A stretch of 64,000 nucleotides of DNA from Candidatus Pantoea formicae (GCF_011752625.1 NZ_VWXD01000004.1:434001-498000), one strand, 5' to 3'; counted from the stretch's first letter, positions 1 to 12,497 are shown. The notes: generated from the letters alone by a model not told the origin. Numbers and translations are program-made.

Positions 1-185
1 ATCAATACGCGAGGGAGCCGCCACTCCAGCACGATCAACTTGACGTTACCGGCACCTTCGCCCCTTAGCATCTGCCAGAATTGCTCTGCCCCGATGGGCA
101 AAGCACCACGCGTCATGGCCAGATACGCCAGCAGTAAGCAGCTCAGCAGCAGCCAGGTGGTGTGTAACAGCACTCGGCGCGTCAT
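1..185 (-). CDS. fepG: FepG, ferric enterobactin ABC permease (partial, N-terminal part only)
   Basis: The first 61 codons of an inner-membrane permease run off the left edge of the window. The visible residues begin MTRRVLLHTTWLLLSCLLLA and contain one hydrophobic N-terminal segment followed by the conserved 'LEWRLPRVL' stretch typical of FecCD-family permeases. Its start codon overlaps the fepD stop (ATGA arrangement), so the two are translationally coupled. FepG pairs with FepD to form the channel that moves ferric enterobactin from FepB into the cytoplasm. The gene order fepD-fepG matches E. coli. Identity rests mainly on that context and the short N-terminus. Confidence 0.9.
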   Translation of the reverse strand, partial: MTRRVLLHTTWLLLSCLLLAYLAMTRGALPIGAEQFWQMLRGEGAGNVKLIVLEWRLPRVL

Positions 186-1171
186 AGCGCACCTCGTCCG
201 AGTTTACGACGTACCAAGATAATCAGCATCGGCGCACCTAACATCGCCGTCACGATGGAAACGCGCAATTCCCCTGCGACCAGAAGGCGGCCAAGAATAT
301 CCGCCGCCAGCAGCAAAACAGGCGTAATCAATGCGGTCGCGGGCAGCATCCAGCGATGATCGTTGCCCACCAGCCAGCGCGCAAAATGCGGCGTCATCAA
401 GCCGATAAAAGCAATCGGCCCTACCGCAGCGGTGGCTGCACCGCACAGCAGCGCGATGGCAAGCAATCCTAACAGCTGGGTCCGCGCCACACGCGTACCC
501 AACGCCGTCGCCATATCGCCGCCCATGCTTAAACTGTTTAGCGCCTGCGACAAGCAAATCGCCACCACGCTGCCCACCAGCACCGCCGGGAACAGGGTGC
601 GTAAGACAGTAAAGTTGCGGATATCCAGCGAGCCGCTGTGCCAGAAACGCAGATGGTCATAAATATCAGGGTTGAGCAGTGATAAGCCCGATGTCAGGCC
701 ATCCAGCACCGCGCCGAGCGCTACACCCGCTAAAGTCAGGCGTACCGGATTAACGCGTCCGCCGCCAATTGCACCGGTCATGGCCACCAGCAGTGATGCC
801 AAGAGCGCCCCCACAAAAGCAAAGCCGAGCCAGTCGAGGGGAGAGTCGGCACCAAACAGCGCAATGCCAATCACCACCGCAAATCCAGCGCCGGCATTGA
901 CGCCAAGAATGCCGGGATCGGCCAACGGGTTGCGCGTCAGGCTTTGCATCAAAGCCCCGGCTAACCCCAGCGCAACGCCTGCGAGTAATCCCGCCAGCGT
1001 GCGAGGCAGGCGTGCATCGCGCACGATCACACACTCCGCGCTACTGCAACTGGAGGTCAGAGAATGGTAAACATCGGAAAGGGGTATTGATTTTGCCCCC
1101 AGCATTAAGCTGAGCGCGATGAGGAGCACGAGCAGAATCCCTGAGCCTGCTAATGCACGAATTTGGCGCAT
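182..1171 (-). CDS. fepD: FepD, ferric enterobactin ABC transporter permease
   Basis: A 329-residue polytopic membrane protein of the FecCD family that forms the inner-membrane channel for ferric enterobactin together with FepG, energised by FepC outside the window. The sequence shows about nine to ten hydrophobic segments, the family motif 'RLPRTLAGLLAGVALGLAGA' near residue 55, 'NPLADPGILGVNAGA' near 80, and the ATPase-coupling 'GPIAFIGLMTPHFAR' near 250. It is the first gene of a leftward unit continuing into fepG and is divergent from entS. A Fur-box-like sequence lies about 50 bases upstream of its start, so iron repression is expected. Length and motifs are normal for the family. Confidence 0.96.
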   Translation of the reverse strand: MRQIRALAGSGILLVLLIALSLMLGAKSIPLSDVYHSLTSSCSSAECVIVRDARLPRTLAGLLAGVALGLAGALMQSLTRNPLADPGILGVNAGAGFAVVIGIALFGADSPLDWLGFAFVGALLASLLVAMTGAIGGGRVNPVRLTLAGVALGAVLDGLTSGLSLLNPDIYDHLRFWHSGSLDIRNFTVLRTLFPAVLVGSVVAICLSQALNSLSMGGDMATALGTRVARTQLLGLLAIALLCGAATAAVGPIAFIGLMTPHFARWLVGNDHRWMLPATALITPVLLLAADILGRLLVAGELRVSIVTAMLGAPMLIILVRRKLGRGAL

Positions 1172-1219
1172 CGTTCAAAACCTTCACTGTTTAACGTCGT
1201 CGCATGCGCAACGCAATTT

Positions 1220-1238
1220 GATAATGGTTATCGTTATT
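1220..1238. promoter_or_regulatory. Fur-box-like operator between fepD and entS
   Basis: The 19 bases starting GATAATGGTTATC match the classical Fur consensus at 15 of 19 positions by eye. The site lies in the divergent fepD/entS intergenic region, which is Fur-controlled in E. coli. Regulation here is inferred. Confidence 0.75.
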
Positions 1239-1310
1239 ACTCGCGTTTGCCTATGTTACCATGACTGGCCTCGCGGACGATGAGGAAAATTGGTGCAAAA
1301 AGGCGAACGA

Positions 1311-2561
1311 ATGAACAAATCCTCCCACTTTATTGATCTCTCCCTGCTGAAAACTCATGCGGCATTTCGCGCCGTGTTTATCGCGCGTTTTATCTCCATC
1401 GTTGCGTTAGGCATGCTCGCCGTCGCGGTGCCAGTACAAATTCAGCAAATGACACACTCTCCGCTGCTGGTGGGGTTAGCGGTGACGCTGGCTGCCTCAG
1501 GCATGTTTATTGGATTATTAACCGGTGGCGTGCTGGCGGATCGCTACGAACGTAAAAAGCTGATTCTGTTCGCCCGTTCGACCTGTGGATTGGGCTTTGT
1601 TGCCTTGGCGGTGAATGCCACCCTGCCTGAGCCCTCACTGATTGCGGTTTATCTGTTGGGCTTCTGGGACGGTTTCTTTGGCGCGATTGGCGTGACGGCC
1701 CTGCTGGCGGCCACTCCCGCGCTAGTTGGACGCGAAAATATTATGCAGGCCGGTGCCATCACCATGCTCACGGTGCGCTTTGGTTCCATTCTCTCACCGG
1801 CGATTGCGGGCCTGGTGATTGCACACGGCGGCGTCGTGTGGAACTACGGCCTGACCGCATTCGGTACGCTGTTAACGGTGCTGACTCTGCTTAAATTGCC
1901 ACAACTTCCTCCACCACCGCAGCCGCGCGAACATCCACTGAAATCACTCGCTGCCGGGGTGCAGTTCCTGTTTGCCAGCCCGATTGTCGGCATGGTGGCG
2001 CTGATTGGAGCACTGGTCACACTGGCCAGCGCGGTGCGGGTACTTTACCCCGCCCTGGCACCGCACTGGTCAGTCACGGCCAATCAGCTCGGTATGCTGT
2101 ATGCCGCAGTCCCGCTGGGTGCCGCCATTGGCGCCTTTACCAGCGGCAAACTGAAGCACGCTGCACGGCCTGGGCAGCTCGTGCTGGGTAGTGCGGTTGC
2201 GGCTTTTGTGGCACTGGGTTTGTTCAGTTTGATGCCCAACTTACCGCTGGCGCTACTGTGCCTGGTGGCCTTTGGTTATTTCAGTGCCATCAACAATCTG
2301 GTGCAGTACGCCATGATCCAGCTGTTAACGCCTGACCATTTATTGGGACGCATCAACGGCTTATGGACAGCGCAAAACGTCACTGGCGATGCGATCGGCG
2401 CGGCGATGATTGGTGCCATGGGTTCGTGGTTACTGCCACCACAGGCTGCTGCCGTGTTTGGCTTTACGGCAGCGCTACTGGGGGTATTGATGTGGTTAGT
2501 GATGGGACGTCTACGTCGATACCATCCGCCAGCACCAGAGCTGGCGGAGCAGGCATCATGA
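1311..2561 (+). CDS. entS: EntS, enterobactin exporter (MFS)
   Basis: A 416-residue major facilitator superfamily protein, the same length as E. coli EntS, that exports newly made enterobactin across the inner membrane. About twelve membrane segments are visible. The MFS loop 2-3 motif appears as '[12 protein letters not shown]' near residue 75, and '[20 protein letters not shown]' near residue 345 is an EntS hallmark. The ATG at 1311 is chosen over an upstream TTG (1290) because it gives the family N-terminus [16 protein letters not shown] and has an AAGGCGA element in front. It is divergent from fepD, and its stop overlaps the fepB stop by six bases, tail to tail. Confidence 0.96.
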   Translation: MNKSSHFIDLSLLKTHAAFRAVFIARFISIVALGMLAVAVPVQIQQMTHSPLLVGLAVTLAASGMFIGLLTGGVLADRYERKKLILFARSTCGLGFVALAVNATLPEPSLIAVYLLGFWDGFFGAIGVTALLAATPALVGRENIMQAGAITMLTVRFGSILSPAIAGLVIAHGGVVWNYGLTAFGTLLTVLTLLKLPQLPPPPQPREHPLKSLAAGVQFLFASPIVGMVALIGALVTLASAVRVLYPALAPHWSVTANQLGMLYAAVPLGAAIGAFTSGKLKHAARPGQLVLGSAVAAFVALGLFSLMPNLPLALLCLVAFGYFSAINNLVQYAMIQLLTPDHLLGRINGLWTAQNVTGDAIGAAMIGAMGSWLLPPQAAAVFGFTAALLGVLMWLVMGRLRRYHPPAPELAEQAS

Positions 2562-3521
2562 TTTAACGAACAGTTTTTCCAGACGCGCCAGCAAGTTGCT
2601 GGCGCTGTAGTAATCCAGACGGAACGACTCGACGCCCAGCGGGAAGACCTGCTTCTGTTTCACCGCCACGTTTTGCGCGAGGAACGGATTACTGAGCACC
2701 GACTGCGCTGTTTTATCGTCACCGGCGAACAGCAGGAAGGTTTTCCCCGTCAGACCACTGCCAACGTTCTCACCCGACAGTTGAATAATATCTTTACGCT
2801 GCCCCATGCTGTGTCCCTGCTGAATAGTGGCAGGAGGTTCAGCAAGGGTGAAACCGAGCTGTTGCAGCAGCTTGCCCTGCGCTGACTCCGCGGTCCACAC
2901 GTTGACCGCGCGACCATCCCCATTCCACACCATGGCGGAAACTGGCTGCGGCGGCAACGTGATAGCTTTCTTCAACGCCGCTTCACGATCGTCAAAAGCT
3001 TTCACGCGCTGGGCGGCCTGAGTTTCATGGCCGGTAGCCTCACCAAGCAGCGTCACCACGTCCTGCCAGCTTTTATCGTCGTAATTGACCACCAGCGTGG
3101 GGGCGATGGCCGAGAGCTGGCTGGCTAGCTTGATCGCTGAATCGTTGCCGGTGGCGCTGACCAGAATCAGATCGGGCGCTTCGGCAGCGACTGCCTCCGC
3201 GTTTGGCTCACCAATATAAAGGCGTTTGAGATGGCGCTGTTTCGCCACTTCGCCCCATTGGCGGAAGAAGCCTTGATCGTCAGCCAAACGGCTGTTAGGT
3301 GCTGTCGCGCCCGATGCAATGACAGGCGCATCAATGGCCAGCAGCGAGCCTGTCAGGGTCACACTGGTGGAGACAATGCGCTGCGGCGCTTTATTGAGGG
3401 TCAGAGGACCGTTAGCCCCCTGAACGGTGCGCGGCCAACCCTGCTCAGCCTGCGCAAGACCTGTAAAAGTCTGGAAAATGAACAACAGGACCGCGAAGCC
3501 CCACAAACCGCATTTATTCAT
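2556..3521 (-). CDS. fepB: FepB, periplasmic ferric enterobactin-binding protein
   Basis: A 321-residue class III periplasmic binding protein with a clear Sec signal peptide: MNKCG, then a hydrophobic stretch, cleaving around '[13 protein letters not shown]'. It captures ferric enterobactin in the periplasm and hands it to FepD/FepG. The binding-protein lobes and the conserved '[19 protein letters not shown]' segment near residue 45 are visible. It is divergent from entC across a 176-base region with a strong Fur-box-like element. Its 3' end overlaps that of entS. Length is close to the E. coli protein (318). Confidence 0.96.
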   Translation of the reverse strand: MNKCGLWGFAVLLFIFQTFTGLAQAEQGWPRTVQGANGPLTLNKAPQRIVSTSVTLTGSLLAIDAPVIASGATAPNSRLADDQGFFRQWGEVAKQRHLKRLYIGEPNAEAVAAEAPDLILVSATGNDSAIKLASQLSAIAPTLVVNYDDKSWQDVVTLLGEATGHETQAAQRVKAFDDREAALKKAITLPPQPVSAMVWNGDGRAVNVWTAESAQGKLLQQLGFTLAEPPATIQQGHSMGQRKDIIQLSGENVGSGLTGKTFLLFAGDDKTAQSVLSNPFLAQNVAVKQKQVFPLGVESFRLDYYSASNLLARLEKLFVKS

Positions 3522-3649
3522 AAGTTTTGGTCCACCTTTTAGCTTAATACGCGGCGTATCGTCACTTTCCGATTACGCCTAAACATGCGGTAAATCCCGC
3601 GAATAGATTGACACTTTTGTCTGATCGACGTAGGTTACAGGGCCATAAT

Positions 3650-3668
3650 AAAAATGATAATCATTATT
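3650..3668. promoter_or_regulatory. Fur-box-like operator between fepB and entC
   Basis: The core ATGATAATCAT is a perfect match to the centre of the Fur consensus, and 16 of 19 positions agree overall. AT-rich half-sites continue to about 3682, which could allow more than one Fur dimer. The 19-mer ends 29 bases before the entC start. Iron repression of fepB and entCEBAH is inferred from E. coli. Confidence 0.85.
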
Positions 3669-3697
3669 AATAATCTTATCATTTATAGGTAAAAATT

Positions 3698-4879
3698 ATG
3701 GTCGAATCATCCATGTTTGAAAATGCCCTGTTAGAGGATTTTTCCGCGTTATGCCGTGGATTCCTGTTTACTTCTCCGTGGCGCAGCCTCGCCACCCAAG
3801 GGTGCTATACCACCCTCACCGCGCCCGTGACGGATGCCGCGTTGTTGCAGGGAGATTTTCAGCAACAGTTACGCCAGCACTTTGCGGCAGCGAAACAACA
3901 AGGCATTGAAAATCCGATCCTGGTCGGCGCGATTCCTTTCGACGTCAGCCAGCCAGCGGCACTGTTTATCCCTGAAAGCTATCAGACTTTTAACCGTGCC
4001 GATCTACAAAACGCGCTGCCTTCTGCATCCGGCGAATTGCCGCAGGTGCGTCGTCGCGCAGCGGTGCCCGACCATGATGTCTTTACCCAAATGGTGGCGG
4101 ATGCCGTTGCCGCCACGCAGCTTGGCGACCTCGATAAAGTCGTGCTGTCACGGCTGATGGATATCACCACCGATCAACCGGTGGATACTGCGGCACTGAT
4201 GCAACGCGTGATCGCGCAGAACCCTAATAGCTATCACTTCCATCTGCCGCTGCCACAAGGCGGCGCACTGGTCGGTGCCAGCCCCGAATTGATGCTGCGT
4301 AAACAAGGGCGCGATTTCAGCTCCTGCCCTCTGGCAGGCTCGGCGCGACGTCATCATGACGATAGTCAGCAAGATCGTGCTGCGGGCAATACGCTGATGG
4401 ATTCTGATAAAGATCGCCATGAACACAAGCTGGTCACCGATGCGATGCGCGAAACATTACAGCCTCGCAGCCGTCTGCTATCAGTGCCGACCGTACCTTC
4501 GTTGATCACCACCGCAACCTTGTGGCACCTGGCGACGCAAATCGATGGCCAAGTGCAGGATGAGCGAGAAAATGCGCTATCTCTGGCCTGCCTGTTGCAC
4601 CCGACTCCCGCATTAAGCGGCTTCCCGCACCAGCTTGCTCAGCAGTTGATTCAGCAGTTGGAACCGTTTGACCGTCAACTTTTCGGCGGCATCGTCGGGT
4701 GGTGTGACAGTGAAGGTAATGGCGAGTGGGTGGTGACGATTCGCTGCGGCACGGTACATGGCACCAGAGTACGACTATTTGCGGGAGCGGGCATTGTGGC
4801 TGACTCCCAACCTGAATCAGAATGGCGTGAAACTGGCGTGAAATTGGACACCATGTTGCGCGCTTTTGGACTGCAATAA
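3698..4879 (+). CDS. entC: EntC, isochorismate synthase
   Basis: A 393-residue member of the chorismate-utilising enzyme family that converts chorismate to isochorismate, the committed step to 2,3-dihydroxybenzoate. C-terminal signatures are clear: '[10 protein letters not shown]' near 147, 'GASPELMLR' near 190, 'PLAGSARRH' near 210, '[11 protein letters not shown]' near 300, and '[21 protein letters not shown]' near 328, which carries Mg-binding and catalytic residues. It is the first gene of entCEBAH and follows a Fur-box-like operator. The ATG at 3698 has a weak AGGT element; an in-frame ATG at 3713 is a possible alternative. Confidence 0.96.
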   Translation: MVESSMFENALLEDFSALCRGFLFTSPWRSLATQGCYTTLTAPVTDAALLQGDFQQQLRQHFAAAKQQGIENPILVGAIPFDVSQPAALFIPESYQTFNRADLQNALPSASGELPQVRRRAAVPDHDVFTQMVADAVAATQLGDLDKVVLSRLMDITTDQPVDTAALMQRVIAQNPNSYHFHLPLPQGGALVGASPELMLRKQGRDFSSCPLAGSARRHHDDSQQDRAAGNTLMDSDKDRHEHKLVTDAMRETLQPRSRLLSVPTVPSLITTATLWHLATQIDGQVQDERENALSLACLLHPTPALSGFPHQLAQQLIQQLEPFDRQLFGGIVGWCDSEGNGEWVVTIRCGTVHGTRVRLFAGAGIVADSQPESEWRETGVKLDTMLRAFGLQ

Positions 4880-4889
4880 AGGAAAGAGC

Positions 4890-6506
4890 ATGAGCATCCC
4901 CTATAACCGTTGGCCTGATGATTTCGCTGCGCGCTACCGCGAAAAAGGCTATTGGCTCGATGTGCCAATGACCGACATCCTGGCTCGTCACCAAGAAAAT
5001 GATGCCATTGCCGTCATTGAAGGTGAACGTCAGATCAGCTATCGCCAATTGGACGTGCTATCCGAAAATCTGGCGGCAGCGCTTCAGCGCCGTGGTCTGC
5101 AACAGGGCGATACGGCATTGGTCCAACTGGGCAATGTTGCCGATTTCTACGTCACGGTTTTCGCTCTTTTTAAGCTGGGCGTCGCCTCAGTTTTTGCGCT
5201 TCATAGCCATCAACGCACCGAACTGACGGCCTATGCTTCACAGATTGAACCGAAGCTGTTGATTGCCGATCGTCATCATGCACTGTTTGCCGACGATACC
5301 TTCATTGACACGCTTTGCGCGACACAGCCGTCCTTGCAGCAGGTCATTCTACGCAATGACAACCAGCCGGAAAATACGCTGGAAGCGCTGATGGCCGAAG
5401 CGGCGGGTGACTATCAACCCACACCCACCGCTGCCGATGAAGTGGCTTTCTTCCAGCTCTCTGGCGGCAGCACCGGCACGCCTAAGTTGATTCCGCGCAC
5501 GCATAACGATTACTACTACAGCATTCGTGCCAGTGACGATATCTGTGAAGTCACTGCCGACACTCGTTATTTGATCGCCCTGCCCGCGCCGCATAACTTC
5601 GCCATGAGTTCACCGGGTTCACTCGGTGTGTTCTATGCCGGTGGACAAGTGATCCTTGCCGCCGATCCCAGCGCGACACTCTGCTTCCCGCTGATTGAGA
5701 AACATCAGGTGACCGATACCGGCTTAGTGCCCCCCGCTGTCAGCCTGTGGTTACAAGCGATTCAGGAATGGGGCAGCAATAAGCAGCTAGCTTCACTGCA
5801 ACGCATTCAGGTGGGCGGTGCCAAACTGGGCGAAACCCTGGCGGCACGTATTCAGAGCGAAATTGGCTGCCGCCTGCAACAGGTGTTTGGCATGGCTGAA
5901 GGGTTGGTGAACTACACCCGCTTTGGCGATGATGAGACGACTATCCTGACCACGCAAGGCCGCCCGATTTCTGAAGACGACGAAGTGTGGGTCGCCGATG
6001 AACACGGCAATGCACTGCCTACCGGCAGCGTGGGCCGTTTAATGACCCGCGGGCCTTATACGTTCCGCGGCTACTATAAAAGCCCAGAGCACAATGCCGC
6101 CAGTTTCGACGCCGACGGTTTTTACTGCTCAGGCGATCTGATTGAGATCAACGAACAGGGTTACATCACCGTACAGGGTCGTGAGAAAGATCAGATCAAC
6201 CGCGGAGGTGAAAAGATCGCGGCGGAAGAGATCGAGAACTTACTACAACGCCATCCTGATGTGATCCACGCCGCGCTGGTGTCAATGAACGATGAACTGA
6301 TGGGTGAAAAGAGCTGTGCCTTTATCGTGGCCAGCCAGCCGATCAAAGCCGTGGCGCTGCGCCGTCATCTGCGTGAACTCGGCGTCGCTGAGTTTAAATT
6401 ACCCGATCGTATTACCTGCGTAGATGCCCTGCCGCTGACCCCCGTTGGCAAGGTGGATAAAAAACGTTTACGCCAACAGCTTGCCGATCAACAAGCGCAA
6501 GCCTGA
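4890..6506 (+). CDS. entE: EntE, 2,3-dihydroxybenzoate-AMP ligase
   Basis: A 538-residue adenylate-forming enzyme that activates 2,3-dihydroxybenzoate with ATP and loads it onto the phosphopantetheine arm of EntB. ANL-family motifs are visible: A3 '[16 protein letters not shown]' near 192, A5 'QVFGMAEGL' near 330, A7 'YCSGDLI' near 415, A8 '[14 protein letters not shown]' near 430, and the terminal A10 lysine in '[11 protein letters not shown]' near 520. The ATG at 4890 follows a GGAAAG element and gives the family start [16 protein letters not shown]. Ten bases separate it from entC, consistent with one operon. Confidence 0.97.
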   Translation: MSIPYNRWPDDFAARYREKGYWLDVPMTDILARHQENDAIAVIEGERQISYRQLDVLSENLAAALQRRGLQQGDTALVQLGNVADFYVTVFALFKLGVASVFALHSHQRTELTAYASQIEPKLLIADRHHALFADDTFIDTLCATQPSLQQVILRNDNQPENTLEALMAEAAGDYQPTPTAADEVAFFQLSGGSTGTPKLIPRTHNDYYYSIRASDDICEVTADTRYLIALPAPHNFAMSSPGSLGVFYAGGQVILAADPSATLCFPLIEKHQVTDTGLVPPAVSLWLQAIQEWGSNKQLASLQRIQVGGAKLGETLAARIQSEIGCRLQQVFGMAEGLVNYTRFGDDETTILTTQGRPISEDDEVWVADEHGNALPTGSVGRLMTRGPYTFRGYYKSPEHNAASFDADGFYCSGDLIEINEQGYITVQGREKDQINRGGEKIAAEEIENLLQRHPDVIHAALVSMNDELMGEKSCAFIVASQPIKAVALRRHLRELGVAEFKLPDRITCVDALPLTPVGKVDKKRLRQQLADQQAQA

Positions 6507-6524
6507 CCTGTTCCGGAGATTGTA

Positions 6525-7379
6525 ATGGCTATTCCAAAACTGAGTTCCTACGCGCTGCCTGCGGCCACTGAGCTGCCGACCAATAAAGTGAAGTGGGCCG
6601 TTGAGCCGCAGCGTGCTGCGCTGTTAATCCATGATATGCAGGCTTACTTCCTTAATTTTTGGGGTGAGAACAGCCCGCTGATCGACCTGGTGGTAGATAA
6701 CATTGCGCGTCTGCGTGCCTACTGCAAAGCACAGGGTATTCCCGTGTTCTACACCGCACAGCCGAATGAACAGAGTGATGCCGATCGTGCCTTGCTCAAC
6801 GACATGTGGGGACCGGGCCTGAACAAGCATCCGGATCAGCAGAAGATCGTTGATGCGCTGGCACCGGATCAAGATGATCAGGTTCTGACTAAATGGCGTT
6901 ACAGTGCCTTTGTGCGTTCACCACTGGAATCCATTCTGCAGGAGATGGGCCGCGACCAGCTGATTATCACCGGTGTTTATGCCCATATCGGCTGTCTGAC
7001 GACCGCCACTGATGCCTTTATGCGCAACATTCAGCCGTTTATGGTGGCAGACGCCCTGGCTGACTTTAGCCGTGAAGAACACATGATGGCACTGACCTAC
7101 ACCGCGGGCCGCAGCGGTAAAGTGGTGATGACCGCCGATCTGATGCCACTGCCGTTGAGCAAAGACGAGCTACGTGCGCTGATCCTCCCCTTACTGGAAG
7201 ATGACGACGTGCCGGAAGATGATGAGAACCTGATCGATTATGGTTTGGATTCCGTGCGCGTTATGGCGCTGGCAGCGCGCTGGCGTCAGGTGCATAGCGA
7301 CATCGATTTTGTGAGCCTGGCGAAAAATCCCAGCATTGATGGCTGGTGGGCGCTGTTGTCACGGGTGCCAACCAAATGA
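6525..7379 (+). CDS. entB: EntB, isochorismatase with aryl carrier protein domain
   Basis: A 284-residue bifunctional protein. Residues 1-205 form an isochorismatase, giving 2,3-dihydro-2,3-dihydroxybenzoate and pyruvate, with the catalytic Asp37 in 'LLIHDMQAYF'. The C-terminal ~75 residues are an aryl carrier domain with the phosphopantetheine serine at Ser243 in 'DYGLDSVRVMAL'. A run of acidic residues (about 225-235) links the domains. A GGAG element precedes the start. The stop overlaps the entA start (ATGA), indicating translational coupling. Length matches E. coli EntB (285). Confidence 0.97.
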   Translation: MAIPKLSSYALPAATELPTNKVKWAVEPQRAALLIHDMQAYFLNFWGENSPLIDLVVDNIARLRAYCKAQGIPVFYTAQPNEQSDADRALLNDMWGPGLNKHPDQQKIVDALAPDQDDQVLTKWRYSAFVRSPLESILQEMGRDQLIITGVYAHIGCLTTATDAFMRNIQPFMVADALADFSREEHMMALTYTAGRSGKVVMTADLMPLPLSKDELRALILPLLEDDDVPEDDENLIDYGLDSVRVMALAARWRQVHSDIDFVSLAKNPSIDGWWALLSRVPTK

Positions 7380-8134
7380 GTGCTTCATTCGATTTCAGCG
7401 GAAAGATTGTCTGGGTCACGGGCGCGGGCAAAGGCATTGGCTACCACACCGCCCTGGCCTTTCATCAGGCTGGGGCACAGGTCATCGGCTTTGATCTGCG
7501 TTTTGATCAGGCAGATTACCCGTTCATCACGCAGCAACTGGATGTGGCCAATGCCGCACAAGTGAAAGCGGTATGCCAGGGTCTGCTGGCTGAGCAGCCG
7601 CGCCTTGACGTGCTGGTCAACGGTGCCGGCATTCTGCGGATCGGCAGCACCGAAGAGTTAGCCTTTGAAGACTGGCAAGCCTGTCTGGCCGTGAACGCGG
7701 GTGGCGCTTTCAATATGTTCCAGCAGACGCTGCCGGTGTTTCGCAAGCAGCGCGCGGGTGCCATCGTCACTATCGCGTCTAACGCAGCACATGCGCCACG
7801 TCTGGGTATGTCGGCTTACGGTGCGTCTAAAGCAGCACTGCGCAGCCTGTGCCTCACCGTTGGGCTGGAAATGGCCCCGCTGGGTGTGCGCTGTAACATC
7901 GTCTCACCAGGTTCAACTGACACCGATATGCAACGCAGCTTGTGGCATACCCCGGAAGCGGAACAAGAGATGATCAATGGCTTCCAGGATCAGTATAAGT
8001 TGGGGATCCCACTGCGTAAGATCGCTAAGCCACAAGAGATCGTGAACAATGTCTTGTTCCTGGCCTCGGATCTTGCCAGCCACGTTGTACTGCAGGATAT
8101 TGTGGTCGACGGTGGCGCAACACTGGGATCTTGA
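7376..8134 (+). CDS. entA: EntA, 2,3-dihydro-2,3-dihydroxybenzoate dehydrogenase
   Basis: A 252-residue short-chain dehydrogenase/reductase that oxidises 2,3-dihydro-2,3-dihydroxybenzoate to 2,3-dihydroxybenzoate with NAD. The Rossmann motif 'VTGAGKGIG' lies near residue 13, 'NGAGIL' near 83, and the catalytic Ser/Tyr/Lys in '[11 protein letters not shown]' near 145. '[14 protein letters not shown]' near 180 is EntA-specific. The ATG at 7376 within the entB stop is preferred to upstream in-frame starts because it aligns with the family N-terminus. The gene ends one base before entH. Confidence 0.97.
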   Translation: MSASFDFSGKIVWVTGAGKGIGYHTALAFHQAGAQVIGFDLRFDQADYPFITQQLDVANAAQVKAVCQGLLAEQPRLDVLVNGAGILRIGSTEELAFEDWQACLAVNAGGAFNMFQQTLPVFRKQRAGAIVTIASNAAHAPRLGMSAYGASKAALRSLCLTVGLEMAPLGVRCNIVSPGSTDTDMQRSLWHTPEAEQEMINGFQDQYKLGIPLRKIAKPQEIVNNVLFLASDLASHVVLQDIVVDGGATLGS

Positions 8135-8135
8135 T

Positions 8136-8552
8136 ATGGCAATCTGGAAACGCGCGTTTGATCTTGCAAGCTTAAATAAGATCGGCGAAAACTCGCTAGT
8201 GGCTCATGTGGGCATCGTGTTCACCACAGTGGGCGACGATTACCTTGAAGCCACCATGCCGGTCGATTCCCGTACACAACAGCCGTTTGGCCTGTTACAC
8301 GGTGGCGCTTCGGTGGTATTGGCAGAATCGATGGGATCGATTGCGGGCTATCTGAGCGTGGAAGAAGGTAAAAGCGTGGTAGGGATTGAGGTCAGCGCCA
8401 GCCACCATCGCGCAGTCAGCAGCGGTGAAGTGCGTGGTATCTGTCGCCCTCTGCACCTTGGTGCACGCAATCAGAGCTGGGAAATTGAGATTCGTAATGG
8501 ACGCGACCAGCTGTGCTGCACGTCTCGATTAACGGTGGCGGTGCTGGGGTAA
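8136..8552 (+). CDS. entH: EntH, proofreading thioesterase of enterobactin synthesis
   Basis: A 138-residue hotdog-fold thioesterase that removes wrongly loaded aryl groups from the EntB carrier domain. The family sequence '[20 protein letters not shown]' lies near residue 45, including the active-site region around Gln/His and Glu63-type residues, followed by '[12 protein letters not shown]'. The start [10 protein letters not shown] aligns with E. coli EntH (137 residues). It is the last gene of entCEBAH, with one base between the entA stop and this start. A shared terminator hairpin follows about 100 bases downstream. Confidence 0.96.
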   Translation: MAIWKRAFDLASLNKIGENSLVAHVGIVFTTVGDDYLEATMPVDSRTQQPFGLLHGGASVVLAESMGSIAGYLSVEEGKSVVGIEVSASHHRAVSSGEVRGICRPLHLGARNQSWEIEIRNGRDQLCCTSRLTVAVLG

Positions 8553-8650
8553 CCCTCAATGTCTCAGTCTCACAAGGGAAGCCCGGCTGCTGAATCTTGC
8601 ACGGATAAAGCCTTTTCACCTTGATGTAAAGACTAGCACTCAGCAGCCAT

Positions 8651-8676
8651 AAAAAAAGCGGCCAATTGGCCGCTTT
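8651..8676 (-). terminator. Rho-independent terminator after obgE (may serve entH too)
   Basis: Nine-base perfect stem AAAGCGGCC / GGCCGCTTT with an AATT loop. The A-run on the left becomes a seven-U tract for leftward transcripts. It lies between convergent entH and obgE. Confidence 0.85.
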
Positions 8677-8687
8677 CTCTTATGCGA

Positions 8688-9875
<1,188 letters not shown>

Positions 9876-10041
9876 TCACGCTGTCGTTCGCAGCACTTCA
9901 CGCGCTACAAACGGGTCCGCCAGGGTCTTCTGCGCTGACCGGCGGCGGATAATACAAGATTGGCAAAACCATGTGTACATAAATTGTACAGCAAACTGCG
10001 CGGTAAGGTCAGAGGGAATCCCGCAACCTGCGGCAGAATGT

Positions 10042-10068
10042 AAAAAGCCCCGCAAAGCTGCGGGGCCT
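10042..10068 (-). terminator. Rho-independent terminator after rpmA
   Basis: Stem GCCCCGCA / TGCGGGGC with an AAGC loop and a five-U tract in the leftward direction, 45 bases after the rpmA stop. It separates rplU-rpmA from obgE. The interval 9864-10112 shows no gene. Confidence 0.88.
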
Positions 10069-10112
10069 TCCATTCGTGTGTTCAGACGTTAACCGTCTGC
10101 GGCACAACAACC

Positions 10113-10373
<261 letters not shown>

Positions 10374-10385
10374 TCAGATCTCCTC

Positions 10386-10874
<489 letters not shown>

Positions 10875-10951
10875 TCAGTAACAGATTACCTGAACTCAAG
10901 CTGTGTTAAAGCGCTTACCATGCAAAAAACGAGTCAAAGCTGAACAGACGA

Positions 10952-11923
10952 ATGAACTTAGAACAGATTAATGAATTAACCGCTCAGGATATGGCGGCCG
11001 TCAACCAGACCATCCTCGACCAGCTGAATTCAGAAGTCTCACTGATCAACCAGTTGGGCTATTACATCATCAGCGGGGGTGGCAAACGCATCCGCCCGAT
11101 GATCGCTGTGCTCTCTGCACGTGCGCTGAATTACCAAGGATCGTTGCATATCACTAATGCGGCGCTGATCGAATTTATCCACACCGCCACGCTGTTACAC
11201 GACGATGTGGTGGATGAATCCGATATGCGCCGTGGTAAAGCCACTGCTAACGCCGCGTTCGGTAACGCGGCGAGTGTTCTGGTCGGCGATTTTATTTACA
11301 CCCGCGCCTTCCAGATGATGACCAGCATGGGATCCTTAAAGATCCTCGCACTGATGTCTGAAGCGGTGAATGTGATCGCGGAAGGTGAAGTGCTGCAGTT
11401 GATGAACTGTAACGATCCTGACATCACCGAAGAGAGCTACATGCGCGTGATTTACAGTAAAACTGCGCGCCTGTTCGAAGCCGCTTCCCAGGCTTCAGCC
11501 ATTCTGGCGGAAGCCACGCCAGCCCAAGAAAAAGCGCTGCAGGATTATGGACGCTATTTGGGTACGGCTTTCCAGCTCATTGACGATTTGCTCGATTACA
11601 GCGCCGATGGCGAAACACTCGGAAAAAATACCGGTGATGACTTGAGCGAAGGGAAACCTACGCTGCCACTGCTGCACGCCATGCACAACGGCTCGCCTGA
11701 ACAGGCCCTGATGATTCGCAAAGCGATTGAAGAAGGCAACGGTCGCCATTTGCTGGAGCCGGTATTGGCCGCAATGCAGCAAACAGGGTCACTGGAATGG
11801 ACGCGTCAGCGTGCTGAAGAAGAAGCAGACAAAGCCATTGCAGCACTCCAGGCGCTGCCAGAATCACCGTGGCGCAGCGCACTAGAAGCGCTAGCGCACA
11901 TGTCGGTACAGCGTGACTTCTGA
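10952..11923 (+). CDS. ispB: IspB, octaprenyl diphosphate synthase
   Basis: A 323-residue trans-prenyltransferase that makes the C40 side chain of ubiquinone and menaquinone. The first aspartate-rich motif 'LLHDDVVDESD' has Asp84, Asp85 and Asp88; the second, 'LIDDLLDYSAD', lies near 212. 'GGGKRIRPM' near 42 binds isopentenyl diphosphate. Length equals E. coli IspB. It is divergent from rplU-rpmA, as in E. coli, with sfsB next downstream. Confidence 0.97.
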   Translation: MNLEQINELTAQDMAAVNQTILDQLNSEVSLINQLGYYIISGGGKRIRPMIAVLSARALNYQGSLHITNAALIEFIHTATLLHDDVVDESDMRRGKATANAAFGNAASVLVGDFIYTRAFQMMTSMGSLKILALMSEAVNVIAEGEVLQLMNCNDPDITEESYMRVIYSKTARLFEAASQASAILAEATPAQEKALQDYGRYLGTAFQLIDDLLDYSADGETLGKNTGDDLSEGKPTLPLLHAMHNGSPEQALMIRKAIEEGNGRHLLEPVLAAMQQTGSLEWTRQRAEEEADKAIAALQALPESPWRSALEALAHMSVQRDF

Positions 11924-12149
11924 TTCATTCATAGCGGGGCACGCTCGTCCCGCTTTGCTCTCCTCCCCTCGTTTTTAATTTCTCTCTCTCGTTGCTTCTG
12001 TTGCAGCATATTTGCGAAACGCCGCGCAGTTTCATGTTGCGGCACAACAATTACTGGAAACTTACGGAAATTATTTGTTATAAGGACTCTGTTTTTTCCA
12101 GAAATCTCTACAATGGAACCGCACATGGCGGTAGAGATGAAGCAATAAC

Positions 12150-12452
12150 ATGGACATGGAGCAGAACGTTATGAATGCAAGGAAACAGGATTGGCATCCC
12201 GCTGATATCATCGCAGCCCTGCGTAAAAAAGGCACTTCAATGGCAGAGTTGTCGCGCCATTCGGGGCTGAACTCTTCCACGTTATCAAATGCGCTATCGC
12301 GCCCTTGGCCTAAAGGCGAGTGGCTGATCGCCAATGCGATCGGCGTTCATCCTGCCGAGATCTGGCCAAGTCGCTATTTCGATCCCATCACATCACGTCT
12401 GTTGGATCGCAAAAAACGCATAAGATCGCCAAAGGATCGACAAATTAATTGA
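12150..12452 (+). CDS. sfsB: SfsB/Nlp, Ner-like winged DNA-binding regulator
   Basis: A 100-residue protein of the phage Ner / Nlp family, with a helix-turn-helix around 'GTSMAELSRHSGLNSSTLSNAL' (about residues 29-50) and the family signature 'SRPWPKGEWLIANAIG'. In E. coli SfsB is a small regulator tied to maltose gene expression; the role here is inferred from homology. The N-terminus is uncertain: ATG at 12150 is used, but ATG at 12156 or 12171 would also keep the whole domain. The position between ispB and murA is conserved with E. coli. Confidence 0.9.
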   Translation: MDMEQNVMNARKQDWHPADIIAALRKKGTSMAELSRHSGLNSSTLSNALSRPWPKGEWLIANAIGVHPAEIWPSRYFDPITSRLLDRKKRIRSPKDRQIN

Positions 12453-12465
12453 GATCCTCACGGCG

Positions 12466-12497
12466 AAAAAAAACCAGCCACGTGACCGTGACTGGTT
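12466..12497 (-). terminator. Rho-independent terminator after murA
   Basis: Eleven-base stem AACCAGCCACG / CGTGACTGGTT with one mismatch that can wobble-pair, and a TGAC loop. Leftward transcripts gain a U-tract of at least six. It lies 22 bases after the murA stop and is convergent with sfsB. Confidence 0.85.
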